Assembly (NCBI GenBank): GCA_018364635.1
Contig: JAGZLR010000086.1
Coordinates: 1-6,545, forward strand
DNA: 6,545 bases
Direction: 5' to 3'
DNA from: Clostridiales bacterium
Lineage (GTDB): Bacteria > Bacillota > Clostridia > Lachnospirales > Anaerotignaceae
The notes beneath the pieces were generated by a model that had not been told where the DNA came from, ran no database searches, and saw nothing but the letters and a program-made list of their open reading frames with translations. Made by a program: the position numbers and the translations under genes. This document shows positions 1 through 5,126 of this stretch, piece by piece; the first letter of the stretch is position 1; every line of letters starts with the position of its first letter.

Positions 1-120
1 CCATTGTAAATTACCTCTTTCTGCTTGCTTGATCTTGAAATCATCATAAGCGAAACCATGCTTTTTTATCAAGCAAGGCGTACTTGCATCCTGATTTTTT
101 AGGGCAAACGATGCTTGCAA
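1..120 (-). pseudogene. Unrecognised minus-strand coding fragment running off the left edge
   Basis: Read on the minus strand from 120 down to 1, a frame stays open for 40 codons after a TAA at 126-124 and leaves the window. The translation is protein-like near its visible end (KHGFAYDDFKIKQAERG), with a sensible mix of charged and aromatic residues. No ATG or GTG occurs in it. The only candidate starts are TTG codons without a proper ribosome site, so it is more likely the body of a gene broken at its 5' end than a gene start. I do not recognise the family. It is divergent from everything else in the window. Confidence 0.25.
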
Positions 121-267
121 TCCTTATAAATACTGGGATTGACAGCTTTATAAAGATTATTATATCATTTTTGCAGTATCTCGGCAATCAGGGTATCTAT
201 ATACTTCTGCTCAGACGTTAGTGTATAATTATCATTGGCAAAGACAGGAATTATCCCTAAACCAAAA

Positions 268-294
268 GGGAAGCAGAGAAAATCCCTACTTCCC
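268..294. repeat. Inverted repeat upstream of the transposase fragment
   Basis: GGGAAG (268-273) and CTTCCC (289-294) are perfect inverted copies around a 15-nt loop, 60 nt before the transposase start and followed by a T-rich stretch. It may be a subterminal structure of the ISLre2-type element that limits read-through into the transposase gene. Six base pairs alone are weak evidence. Confidence 0.3.
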
Positions 295-352
295 AATCAT
301 ACAATTTTTCTTTATGATGTTAGTTGCGAATAAAACACGTAAAGGAGACTGT

Positions 353-523
353 ATGATGAAATCTATTGTAGAAGAAAAGCTGGTATCTTTCAAGCTCCTG
401 GAGCAGAAAGTTTTCGCCTATGTGTGTGAACTGGGCAGGATGATCACCCAGACGATACTGGAAAACTATGACGATGAGCTGGCACGGGAACGAGATAAAA
501 AAGTATACAGAGACAGAAGATGA
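353..523 (+). pseudogene. Truncated ISLre2-family transposase, N-terminal fragment
   Basis: The start is ATG 353 (ATG 356 is an equally good choice), preceded by AAAGGAGA at 341-348. The product is 56 aa and ends at TGA 521-523. It matches, from memory, the conserved N-terminus of ISLre2-family transposases (UPF0236): LEQKVFAYVCELGRM, then ENYDDELARERDKK and VYRDR, the point where full-length proteins of roughly 400-500 aa continue with the rest of the enzyme. Here the similarity stops at about position 517. The sequence then becomes an FtsX-type permease in a different frame, so the catalytic part is absent and the fragment cannot transpose. The right end of the element is not in the window. 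The family call is recognition from motif, not a search. Confidence 0.75.
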
Positions 524-1283
524 ATTTACGACACAATGGGCGGCAATCGCCACCGAGGAAGAACGGGATAGCATTTTGAAAGAGCATACCAGTATTATGA
601 CAGACGCAGGAGAATTAACTCTTTCCGAGCAGTCCTATTATGAGGACGCAATCGGAGAAACAGCGTACAATTCCTATGCAGATATACTCTATGTACTTCC
701 AGACAGTATTTGTGAAAAGCTGTTGCCAGTCATAAAAAACCGTTATATTACAACAGCGGAACACATCGTCTATGAAAATGCAAGGAAACTAGAAAAACTT
801 TTTACAGAGGAATATCCGGAGCAAGCAGAAAGCGGCGTTATGTATGGAATACGGTTCAGTACATTACAGACGAACAGTACAATAGCAAATAATTTTATTT
901 TGCAGGCTGCCATGCTGTATGGCGCTATCGTACTGATGGTAATTTGTCTTACTATGCTTTCTTTACAACAGCTTTTAGACGCAGGACAATATAAATATCG
1001 CTTCTCTGTACTCCGAAAATTAGGTGTGGAAGAAAAGCATATCGGTAAGCTTATCTTGAAGCAATTAAGCGTCTGGTTTGGGCTGCCAATTATCGTAGCA
1101 ATCATTGTAGCTGCTGTTGTAATTAGTTACTTTATCCAAACTATATCAGCAGAAATTTCAGCCTATATTGGATTTAGCACATTGATGTTACAGATTGGGG
1201 CAACAGTGGGAATTTTGGTAATCTTGTTGACTTGTTATTTCATAAGTACATGGATTATTTTTAGACGTTCTGTTAATCCATAG
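468..1283 (+). pseudogene. FtsX-like ABC transporter permease, C-terminal fragment
   Basis: The open frame spans 271 codons, but the first ~15 are transposase DNA read in another frame; permease-like sequence begins near DEFTTQWAA (about 519). It contains a soluble, probably extracellular, segment (residues ~18-140), then three membrane segments at ~142-168, 201-226 and 239-261. The loop YRFSVLRKLGVEEKHI between the first two is the typical FtsX-domain cytoplasmic loop contacting the ATPase, and the end RRSVNP is a natural C-terminus. Family members of the BceB/antimicrobial-peptide or lipoprotein-export type are about 650 aa with several more N-terminal helices, so well over half is missing. 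The ATG at 468 lacks a ribosome site. Most likely a dead remnant of a Bce-like transporter whose ATPase and regulator remnants may lie downstream. Confidence 0.75.
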
Positions 1284-1316
1284 TAAGTGTAATTTATAGC
1301 AAATACAGCCGATCTA

Positions 1317-1373
1317 GTCAACGGCAAGTGAATGGGCTGCGCCTACTGTTGACGGGTCTGTCTGTCCTTGCCG
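1317..1373. repeat. Nested inverted repeats in the spacer between permease and regulator
   Basis: Two interleaved inverted repeats are visible: GTCAAC (1317-1322) with GTTGAC (1348-1353), and CGGCAAG (1322-1328) with CTTGCCG (1367-1373). The stretch is clearly more GC-rich than its surroundings and is not part of either neighbouring gene. It has no T-run, so it is not a simple terminator. It may be a conserved non-coding piece of an integrative element; I cannot name it. Confidence 0.4.
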
Positions 1374-1429
1374 GTGGAGAATCAAGGGGCGACAGCAAAA
1401 AGTGTTGTATCCCTTCTCATAACCGAAGA

Positions 1430-1486
1430 AAGGTGAATTTCTCCACCTTAACTTCACTTTTATATGATACACTACCTTTGGAGGTG
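1430..1486 (+). promoter_or_regulatory. Possible operator, -10 box and ribosome site of the response-regulator gene
   Basis: A perfect 6+6 inverted repeat, AAGGTG (1430-1435) and CACCTT (1444-1449), is followed by a -10-like TATGAT (1463-1468). No good -35 lies 17 bp upstream of it; the inverted repeat occupies that place, as an activator site might. GGAGGTG at 1480-1486 is a strong ribosome site 6 nt before ATG 1493 and decides the start of the next gene. The operator reading is an inference. Confidence 0.35.
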
Positions 1487-1492
1487 CGAGCA

Positions 1493-2020
1493 ATGTCAAA
1501 AATGATATTAGTTATAGAGGATGAAAAATCTCTTCGGAATATTATCAAGGCGTTTCTGGAGGATGCTGAATATAGAGTAATTTTAGCCGCAGATGGCATG
1601 GAGGGAATTGAACGATTTAGAAAAAATAAACCTGATTTGGTTCTTTTAGATTTAATGCTTCCCAAAATTGATGGTTTTGCCGTATGTGAAATTTTGCGGA
1701 AAGAAAGCCAAGTCCCTATTATTATGCTGACAGCTTTGGATGATGAGAGTAGTCAGATGAAAGGGTTCAACGCATTGGCAGATGACTATATTACAAAACC
1801 ATTTTCTATGCCTGTTGTAATTAAACATATTGAAGCAGTACTGCGTCGGAAGGAACAGGGTGCAGTTACTGAAAGTAGTTACAGCACAGGATATTACAGA
1901 AATTCTCAAAGAAAGTGCACACCAAATGGGAAAATGCGTAGTGGTAGTGACTCATTCAGGAGAATTAGCAAAACAGGCAGATGTGATATTCCGATTGAAA
2001 AAGGGCATTTTACAAGTTGA
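1493..2020 (+). pseudogene. OmpR/BceR-type response regulator truncated after the receiver domain
   Basis: ATG 1493 with GGAGGTG six bases upstream opens a 175-codon frame. Residues ~4-118 form a complete receiver domain: acidic pair E9-D10 (VIEDE), phospho-acceptor D53 (LLDLMLP), switch T80 (IIMLT) and K102 (TKPF), followed by HIEAVLRRKE, the usual exit helix of OmpR-class regulators. The expected winged-helix DNA-binding domain (another ~100 aa) is absent. From about codon 128 the DNA encodes an ABC ATPase tail in a different frame, so the remaining ~48 residues to TGA 2018-2020 are out-of-frame nonsense. If made, the product could be phosphorylated but could not bind DNA through its own domain. 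No histidine kinase is present. Receiver type and position suggest a Bce-like peptide-sensing system that lost its kinase. Confidence 0.8.
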
Positions 2021-2039
2021 GAAATCAACGGGAGTATAA
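1881..2039 (+). pseudogene. ABC transporter ATP-binding subunit, C-terminal fragment (MacB/BceA-like)
   Basis: In the frame +1 relative to the regulator, the last ~52 codons of an ABC ATPase are intact: TAQDITEIL, then the H-loop strand CVVVVTHSGELAKQADV and a terminal LKKGILQVEK, ending at TAA 2037-2039. This matches the end of MacB/LolD/BceA-class ATPases, which are ~230-260 aa. Walker A, Q-loop, ABC signature and Walker B are all missing, so it is non-functional. The fusion point with the response regulator lies at about 1870-1882. A long deletion removing the regulator C-terminus, a sensor kinase gene and most of the ATPase would explain it in one step. The matching permease is not downstream; an FtsX C-terminus lies instead upstream at 468-1283. 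Confidence 0.7.
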
Positions 2040-2165
2040 TAGAATACTTAGCTCACTCATATGCGATAAAATAACACACAAGAATTTCATAGACAGCACG
2101 CCCTGATATTCCGCTGCTATTGCTGAATTGAAATACAAGGTAAAAATGTGACTGCTAAAAATTTG

Positions 2166-2194
2166 TTGACAAAGAGAAGACAGTTGCATACAAT
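2166..2194 (+). promoter_or_regulatory. Near-consensus sigma-A promoter of the small RNA
   Basis: TTGACA (2166-2171, perfect -35), a 17-bp spacer and TACAAT (2189-2194, 5 of 6 for the -10) predict transcription starting at about 2201. It is the best promoter in the window, and no protein gene follows within 150 nt; a terminator does. Confidence 0.65.
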
Positions 2195-2200
2195 AAAGAA

Positions 2201-2338
2201 CAACAGAGATACTATGATTAAGTCCCACGCTTGAGCAATCAAGATACAGTGGGTACTTTATAAATGTTTAAACGAAGCCGTAGGACTGCAAGGTATAGCT
2301 TCTGGAGGCTCCCCAGTTTATCTAGGGAGTTTTTCTTT
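2201..2338 (+). ncRNA. Candidate structured small RNA (possible IS200/IS605 right-end/omega-RNA-like)
   Basis: Between the promoter at 2166-2194 and the terminator at 2309-2338 lies ~135 nt with no meaningful reading frame but clear pairing. Hairpin 1: CCCAC (2224-2228) with GTGGG (2249-2253), enclosing a perfect CTTGA-GCAA-TCAAG stem (2230-2243) capped by a GNRA tetraloop. Hairpin 2: GAAGC (2274-2278) with GCTTC (2298-2302). CTGG (2302-2305) can also pair with CCAG (2313-2316), competing with the terminator. AGTCC (2221-2225) and GGACT (2283-2287) could form a long-range contact. The order 'CCCAC hairpin, GAAGC hairpin, terminal CTCCCCAG hairpin' also resembles what I remember of right ends downstream of tnpB, where the guide omega RNA lies; no tnpB is recognisable here. 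No known Rfam family is claimed. Confidence 0.5.
2309..2338 (+). terminator. Rho-independent terminator of the small RNA
   Basis: CTCCCCAG (2309-2316) pairs with CTAGGGAG (2322-2329) over 8 positions with one C-A mismatch, loop TTTAT, followed directly by TTTTTCTTT (2330-2338). An ancestral CTGGGGAG would have made the stem perfect, hinting at mild decay or a recent point mutation. Confidence 0.65.
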
Positions 2339-2362
2339 GGAAAGATTTGTGATAATAGAAAA

Positions 2363-2497
2363 ATGAAAGTAACAAGAAATCAGAACGCACAGATTACTCA
2401 GCTATAAGAGGTAGTTTGTGCGTTTTTCTATGCAGAAGTAAAGGCTGGAAGTATTGCTATTGATGAAGCGCATTTTCCAGACCAAGTATTTAATTGA
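2363..2497 (+). pseudogene. Decayed small reading frame or leader peptide with an in-frame stop
   Basis: ATG 2363 opens 14 codons (ending AQITQL) to TAA 2405-2407. In the same frame the sequence continues with 29 protein-like codons, including FYAEVKAGSIAIDEAHF, to TGA 2495-2497. If the TAA arose from a tyrosine or similar codon, the whole would be a 44-codon C-terminal or small-protein remnant. I faintly associate 'AEVKAG...IDE' with small accessory proteins of integrative elements but cannot name a family. No ribosome site precedes the ATG. The terminator hairpin at 2384-2427 lies across the stop, so the first half can alternatively be viewed as a leader peptide overlapping an attenuator arm. 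Confidence 0.25.
2384..2427 (+). terminator. Strong hairpin with T-run, terminator or attenuator
   Basis: Positions 2385-2398 pair with 2410-2423 over 14 uninterrupted pairs, including three G-T wobbles; the outer half, ACGCACA with TGTGCGT, is perfect. The loop is 11 nt and the tail is TTTT (2424-2427), with A2384 able to pair with the first T. This is the most stable fold I can see in the window. Upstream it could back up the small-RNA terminator at 2309-2338; its own upstream promoter is not evident. Confidence 0.65.
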
Positions 2498-2544
2498 AAA
2501 TTCACGATAAATTTTAATTTTTATGATGTTATGTGCAAAAAATA

Positions 2545-2573
2545 TATACAAGAAATATCGGATAATATATAAT
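2545..2573 (+). promoter_or_regulatory. Promoter candidate for the membrane-protein cluster
   Basis: TATACA (2545-2550, 4 of 6 for the -35), a 17-bp spacer and a perfect TATAAT (2568-2573) stand 43 bp before ATG 2617. The surrounding AT richness raises the chance of a fortuitous match, but position and spacing fit. The ribosome site AGGGG (2601-2605) lies 11 nt before the ATG, longer than usual. Confidence 0.5.
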
Positions 2574-2616
2574 ACTATTATGAAATATTAACAAAGAAAT
2601 AGGGGCGTAATTTTTA

Positions 2617-3180
2617 ATGAAATATATAAGGCTTTATACGGAATCAAAGTCAATGAACAGTTATTATTATGAGGAACAGACCGGAGAAATGTTCCTTCTT
2701 GAGCAAAAAAGTGGGAACGGGCTTTCTGTTGGAATCATTGCCGGAATTTCACTTGTGCTATATGCGTTTGTAAGGAAAATAGAAAAGCCAATTTCTTTTG
2801 ATGCTAATCTGTTGTATTGGCTTTCCATGGGAGTGGGAGCTGTGTTAGGTGTACTTATCGCTGTATATATGATAAAACGTGCAAGAAGAAAGATTGAAAG
2901 AAATGTAAGAAGCTATCCCTGTGGATTAGAAGAAAAGCAGGAAATGGCAAAGCAGAATCATAGATATTTTTTTACATATGTTTTTCTGATGTTTGTTATG
3001 GTTGGTATATGTGCAGTAGCTCGTTTCCTGATGATATGGGTTGTCCCTTCTGTCCTGGTATATGCTTTTTTAAATACGTTGATGTGTTTATTGACGATTT
3101 TGATGATAATCGCTTTTGTGGGAAATCACCCGATAAAGGGATGGAAAATTGCAAGTAGAATATTGAGAGGAGAAGGGTAA
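2617..3180 (+). CDS. Small four-TM membrane protein, paralogue A of a tandem family
   Basis: 187 aa, first gene of the cluster. The N-terminal ~35 residues are soluble and contain SYYYEEQTGEMFLLEQ. Membrane segments are predicted at ~36-53, 65-86, 117-140 and 143-168, arranged as two hairpins joined by a strongly basic loop (KRARRKIERN) and a charged helix. No signal peptide, catalytic motif or known domain is recognisable. The same layout (Tyr-Tyr-acidic N-terminus, TM pair, basic linker with charged helix, TM pair) recurs in the genes at 4526-5092 and 5127-5663, so these are probably diverged paralogues. The stop overlaps the next start by one base (TAATG), which indicates an operon and translational coupling. 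A membrane immunity protein against a secreted toxin or bacteriocin is the best guess from layout only; function is unknown. Confidence 0.8.
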   Translation: MKYIRLYTESKSMNSYYYEEQTGEMFLLEQKSGNGLSVGIIAGISLVLYAFVRKIEKPISFDANLLYWLSMGVGAVLGVLIAVYMIKRARRKIERNVRSYPCGLEEKQEMAKQNHRYFFTYVFLMFVMVGICAVARFLMIWVVPSVLVYAFLNTLMCLLTILMIIAFVGNHPIKGWKIASRILRGEG

Positions 3181-3761
3181 TGGCATACATAATTCCGACT
3201 TTATATGTGATTGTATCTTATACATTTTTTCTTTTACCCGGTTTATTTGATCGTGTAGTGGAATTGAAGATTCTTTCAATTCTTTTACCTTTTATTATGG
3301 GAGTTGTTAATTTGATTACTGTACTGACCGTAGGAAGAAAGTGGACAAGAAAAACGTTGTTAAACTGTACGTTGATTATTAAATATGGCTTGATTCCATT
3401 TTATTTGATTGGAGGAAGCATTACGATCGGCGTAACACTTGCGGCATTATTTCCATTACCGTTAATGGCATTGCTTGGACTTGTAACGATTGTCTTTTTG
3501 ATTTTCGGTTATGGAATTTTGTTGGGAGCATCTCCCTATGCACTTGCATATATCATAAAGTCCTGTAAAGAAGGAAAACACTCGAAAATAGTGGCAATTT
3601 TGTCCGGTATCTGTCAGTTCCTTTTTTTGTTTGATGTGATATCCATGATGATACTGACAATAAAGGAAAAGCATTTGGTCAAAACAACAATCTGTGTTTT
3701 TGGGGGAATGTGCCTCATAATTCTTTTGATTCTGTTAGATGTGTTTGCGTCATTTATATAA
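3180..3761 (+). CDS. Hypothetical polytopic membrane protein (about six TM)
   Basis: 193 aa beginning at ATG 3180, which shares its A with the previous stop; AGGAGAAGG just upstream is a strong ribosome site. Almost entirely hydrophobic, with segments at about 5-23, 30-52, 63-87, 94-118, 137-157 and 167-191. Short conserved-looking loops are GRKWTRKTLLNC before a helix containing KYGLIPFY, and GASPYALAYIIKSCKEGKH in the middle. I have the impression that this layout occurs in an uncharacterised Firmicutes membrane family, but I do not trust a DUF number. It is not obviously related to the three four-TM proteins, as it lacks the N-terminal soluble motif. No transport ATPase or sensor partner is adjacent. 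Operon position suggests it is made together with paralogue A. Confidence 0.8.
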   Translation: MAYIIPTLYVIVSYTFFLLPGLFDRVVELKILSILLPFIMGVVNLITVLTVGRKWTRKTLLNCTLIIKYGLIPFYLIGGSITIGVTLAALFPLPLMALLGLVTIVFLIFGYGILLGASPYALAYIIKSCKEGKHSKIVAILSGICQFLFLFDVISMMILTIKEKHLVKTTICVFGGMCLIILLILLDVFASFI

Positions 3762-3815
3762 ATTGCGAGAAATATGATTTTAATATTAAGTGAAAAATAT
3801 TTTGGAGGAATGATT

Positions 3816-4280
3816 ATGATCACAATGAATGAAAAAGATAAAAATGAAATGTTAGACTCTATTTTAAATGAAAAGGAAGTGTATCTATGCAAACTTTGGG
3901 GAGTTTTAATGGCTGATGCTAAAACTTATGCAGCAATCGGGGGACTTTCTGCGATAGTAGGAGGTGGAGCCGCCGCATTAGGAGCATTAAGCAATGCCTA
4001 TTGTTATATAGGTGTTACAGAGCAGCATTTGAATTTTGTTGTTGTTGACCCTGTAAATGTTCGTAATATTAAAAACAGAATTTCTATTCCAATGGAATGT
4101 ATCACAAAAGCAGAAGTGAAGGGTGGATTTTTGCCGGGAAGAAAAGTTGTAATGGTATATTTTGGGAAAGACAAATTAAAAATTTCCCTTATGAACAATA
4201 CAATGGGTTCTGATATTCAAGGACAAAAAGAGAATGTAGAGAAATTTTGTCAGATGGTTCAAAAGGCTTGTGAAAACTAA
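3816..4280 (+). CDS. Hypothetical 154-aa protein with a glycine-zipper segment, PH-like fold possible
   Basis: ATG 3816 is chosen because GGAGGAA (3804-3810) lies at correct distance; an ATG-free upstream extension in the same frame is not needed. Residues 1-37 are hydrophilic, then 38-59 form a Gly/Ala-rich hydrophobic stretch (AAIGGLSAIVGGGAAALGAL), a glycine-zipper pattern able to enter membranes or pack helices. The rest alternates in beta-strand style (YCYIGVTEQHLNFVVVD, RISIPMECITKAEV, KVVMVYFGKDKLKISL) and ends in a charged helix rich in K/E. This strand-strand-helix order resembles bacterial PH-like/GRAM-type domains, with the glycine segment inserted near the first strands. That fold call is inference. 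It is 54 bp after the previous gene, with no terminator between. Confidence 0.75.
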   Translation: MITMNEKDKNEMLDSILNEKEVYLCKLWGVLMADAKTYAAIGGLSAIVGGGAAALGALSNAYCYIGVTEQHLNFVVVDPVNVRNIKNRISIPMECITKAEVKGGFLPGRKVVMVYFGKDKLKISLMNNTMGSDIQGQKENVEKFCQMVQKACEN

Positions 4281-4315
4281 AAATCAGCCTTTGTTCATAA
4301 AGAAGGTGATTCAGG

Positions 4316-4420
4316 ATGCGTGATAAATTAAAAAAGGAAGAATTTTTCAGAAACTCACTGCTTTTTACAGATGAGTGTATCAGTGAGTTTGAGAAAATAC
4401 TTCCGGAAATTATGAGGTAA
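4316..4420 (+). CDS. 34-aa ORF, probably the N-terminal stub of a longer protein
   Basis: ATG 4316 follows AGAAGGTGA (4301-4309) with a 6-nt spacer and encodes 34 charged, helical residues (KKEEFFRNSLLFTDE, EFEKILPEIMR) before TAA 4418-4420. The ribosome site and codon use look real. The abrupt end after a typical helix, and a further 11 open codons in the same frame (GYIELVRILSL) after the stop, suggest the start of a larger soluble protein that has been cut or has acquired a nonsense codon. I do not recognise the family. Position between two membrane-protein genes and broken state fit an array of decaying accessory genes. Confidence 0.4.
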   Translation: MRDKLKKEEFFRNSLLFTDECISEFEKILPEIMR

Positions 4421-4525
4421 GGATATATTGAATTAGTCAGAATATTATCCCTTTGATCTTGTACATTGATTTATATTTGAAATTCGTCATTGAATAACAG
4501 GAATTGGTTGTGCCGGGAGGATAGA

Positions 4526-5092
4526 ATGCTGAAATTATGTCATAAAAACGATGATAAAAGAACAGATGAATATTATTTTGATTTACAACCTCAGAAAGTA
4601 TATAGAATCTGTCTTTCAACATATTATGCAAAGCAAAATACGAGAGGTATTCCACTACTTTTAATCTCAGGGGGGATATTAGCAACACTTTTAGAGCAGG
4701 TATCGCAACGTGTATTATTACCTAAAAGTGCCGGGATTTTGCTGTTGTTACTGGTAATTGGAATATTGGTTCTGATTGATAAAAAAGTGAAAAAATCATT
4801 TATAGAAAAGTATCAATACATAGAGGAACATACAATCGCAATCTCTATGGAAAAAGCGGAGGTATTAAAACTATATACTCTGGGAAAATGGAACAGAAGA
4901 GTATTAGGCTTTCTTGTCCTTATAGGCCTGTTCATTTTTCTTATGGGGATGTTTCTTACCATACAGACTGCTCATCTTACGGGGGTATTTCTGGCTTTAT
5001 TAGGCGGCATAATTAGTGTTGTCTTTTTTCATTACGGAGAATTTGTGGAAGTGGCAAAAGTAAAAAAATATTTACGGACAAGTGATGTTTGA
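4526..5092 (+). CDS. Small four-TM membrane protein, paralogue B of a tandem family
   Basis: 188 aa from ATG 4526; GGGAGG (4515-4520) five bases upstream decides this start over an in-frame TTG at 4490. Residues 1-40 are soluble with EYYFDLQPQKVYRI; membrane segments lie at ~41-57, 67-85, 125-146 and 151-169. The linker between the hairpins starts basic (DKKVKKSFIEKYQYIEE) and continues as a charged helix (MEKAEVLKLYTLGKWNRR). Plan and length match the proteins at 2617-3180 and 5127-5663, while pairwise identity is clearly low, as expected for fast-diverging paralogues. The 105 bp upstream hold only the remains after the 34-aa ORF. Its 3' end (TGA 5090-5092) is followed 34 bp later by the start of paralogue C. 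Function unknown. Confidence 0.8.
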   Translation: MLKLCHKNDDKRTDEYYFDLQPQKVYRICLSTYYAKQNTRGIPLLLISGGILATLLEQVSQRVLLPKSAGILLLLLVIGILVLIDKKVKKSFIEKYQYIEEHTIAISMEKAEVLKLYTLGKWNRRVLGFLVLIGLFIFLMGMFLTIQTAHLTGVFLALLGGIISVVFFHYGEFVEVAKVKKYLRTSDV

Positions 5093-5126
5093 AATGGGTT
5101 TTCAGGTAGAGAGGGAGATATTATTT

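Noticed and set aside
111..221. 36-codon plus-strand ORF with a hydrophobic stretch and AGGG six bases upstream
   Set aside because: Short, AT-driven hydrophobicity, no recognisable family, and it overlaps the divergent minus-strand fragment; not enough support for a gene.
770..1105. Minus-strand frame of 111 codons inside the permease fragment
   Set aside because: It is antisense to a well-recognised FtsX sequence, has no ribosome site and a non-protein-like composition.
2025..2228. Minus-strand 67-codon frame over the small-RNA promoter region
   Set aside because: No ribosome site and no family resemblance; it crosses the ATPase tail and the promoter.
2266..2273. Palindrome GTTTAAAC
   Set aside because: An 8-bp palindrome in AT-rich DNA is expected by chance; no repeat of it elsewhere supports a binding site.
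3783..3802. AATATT copies flanking a short loop before the gene at 3816
   Set aside because: Purely AT pairs, no T-run; too weak for a terminator or operator.
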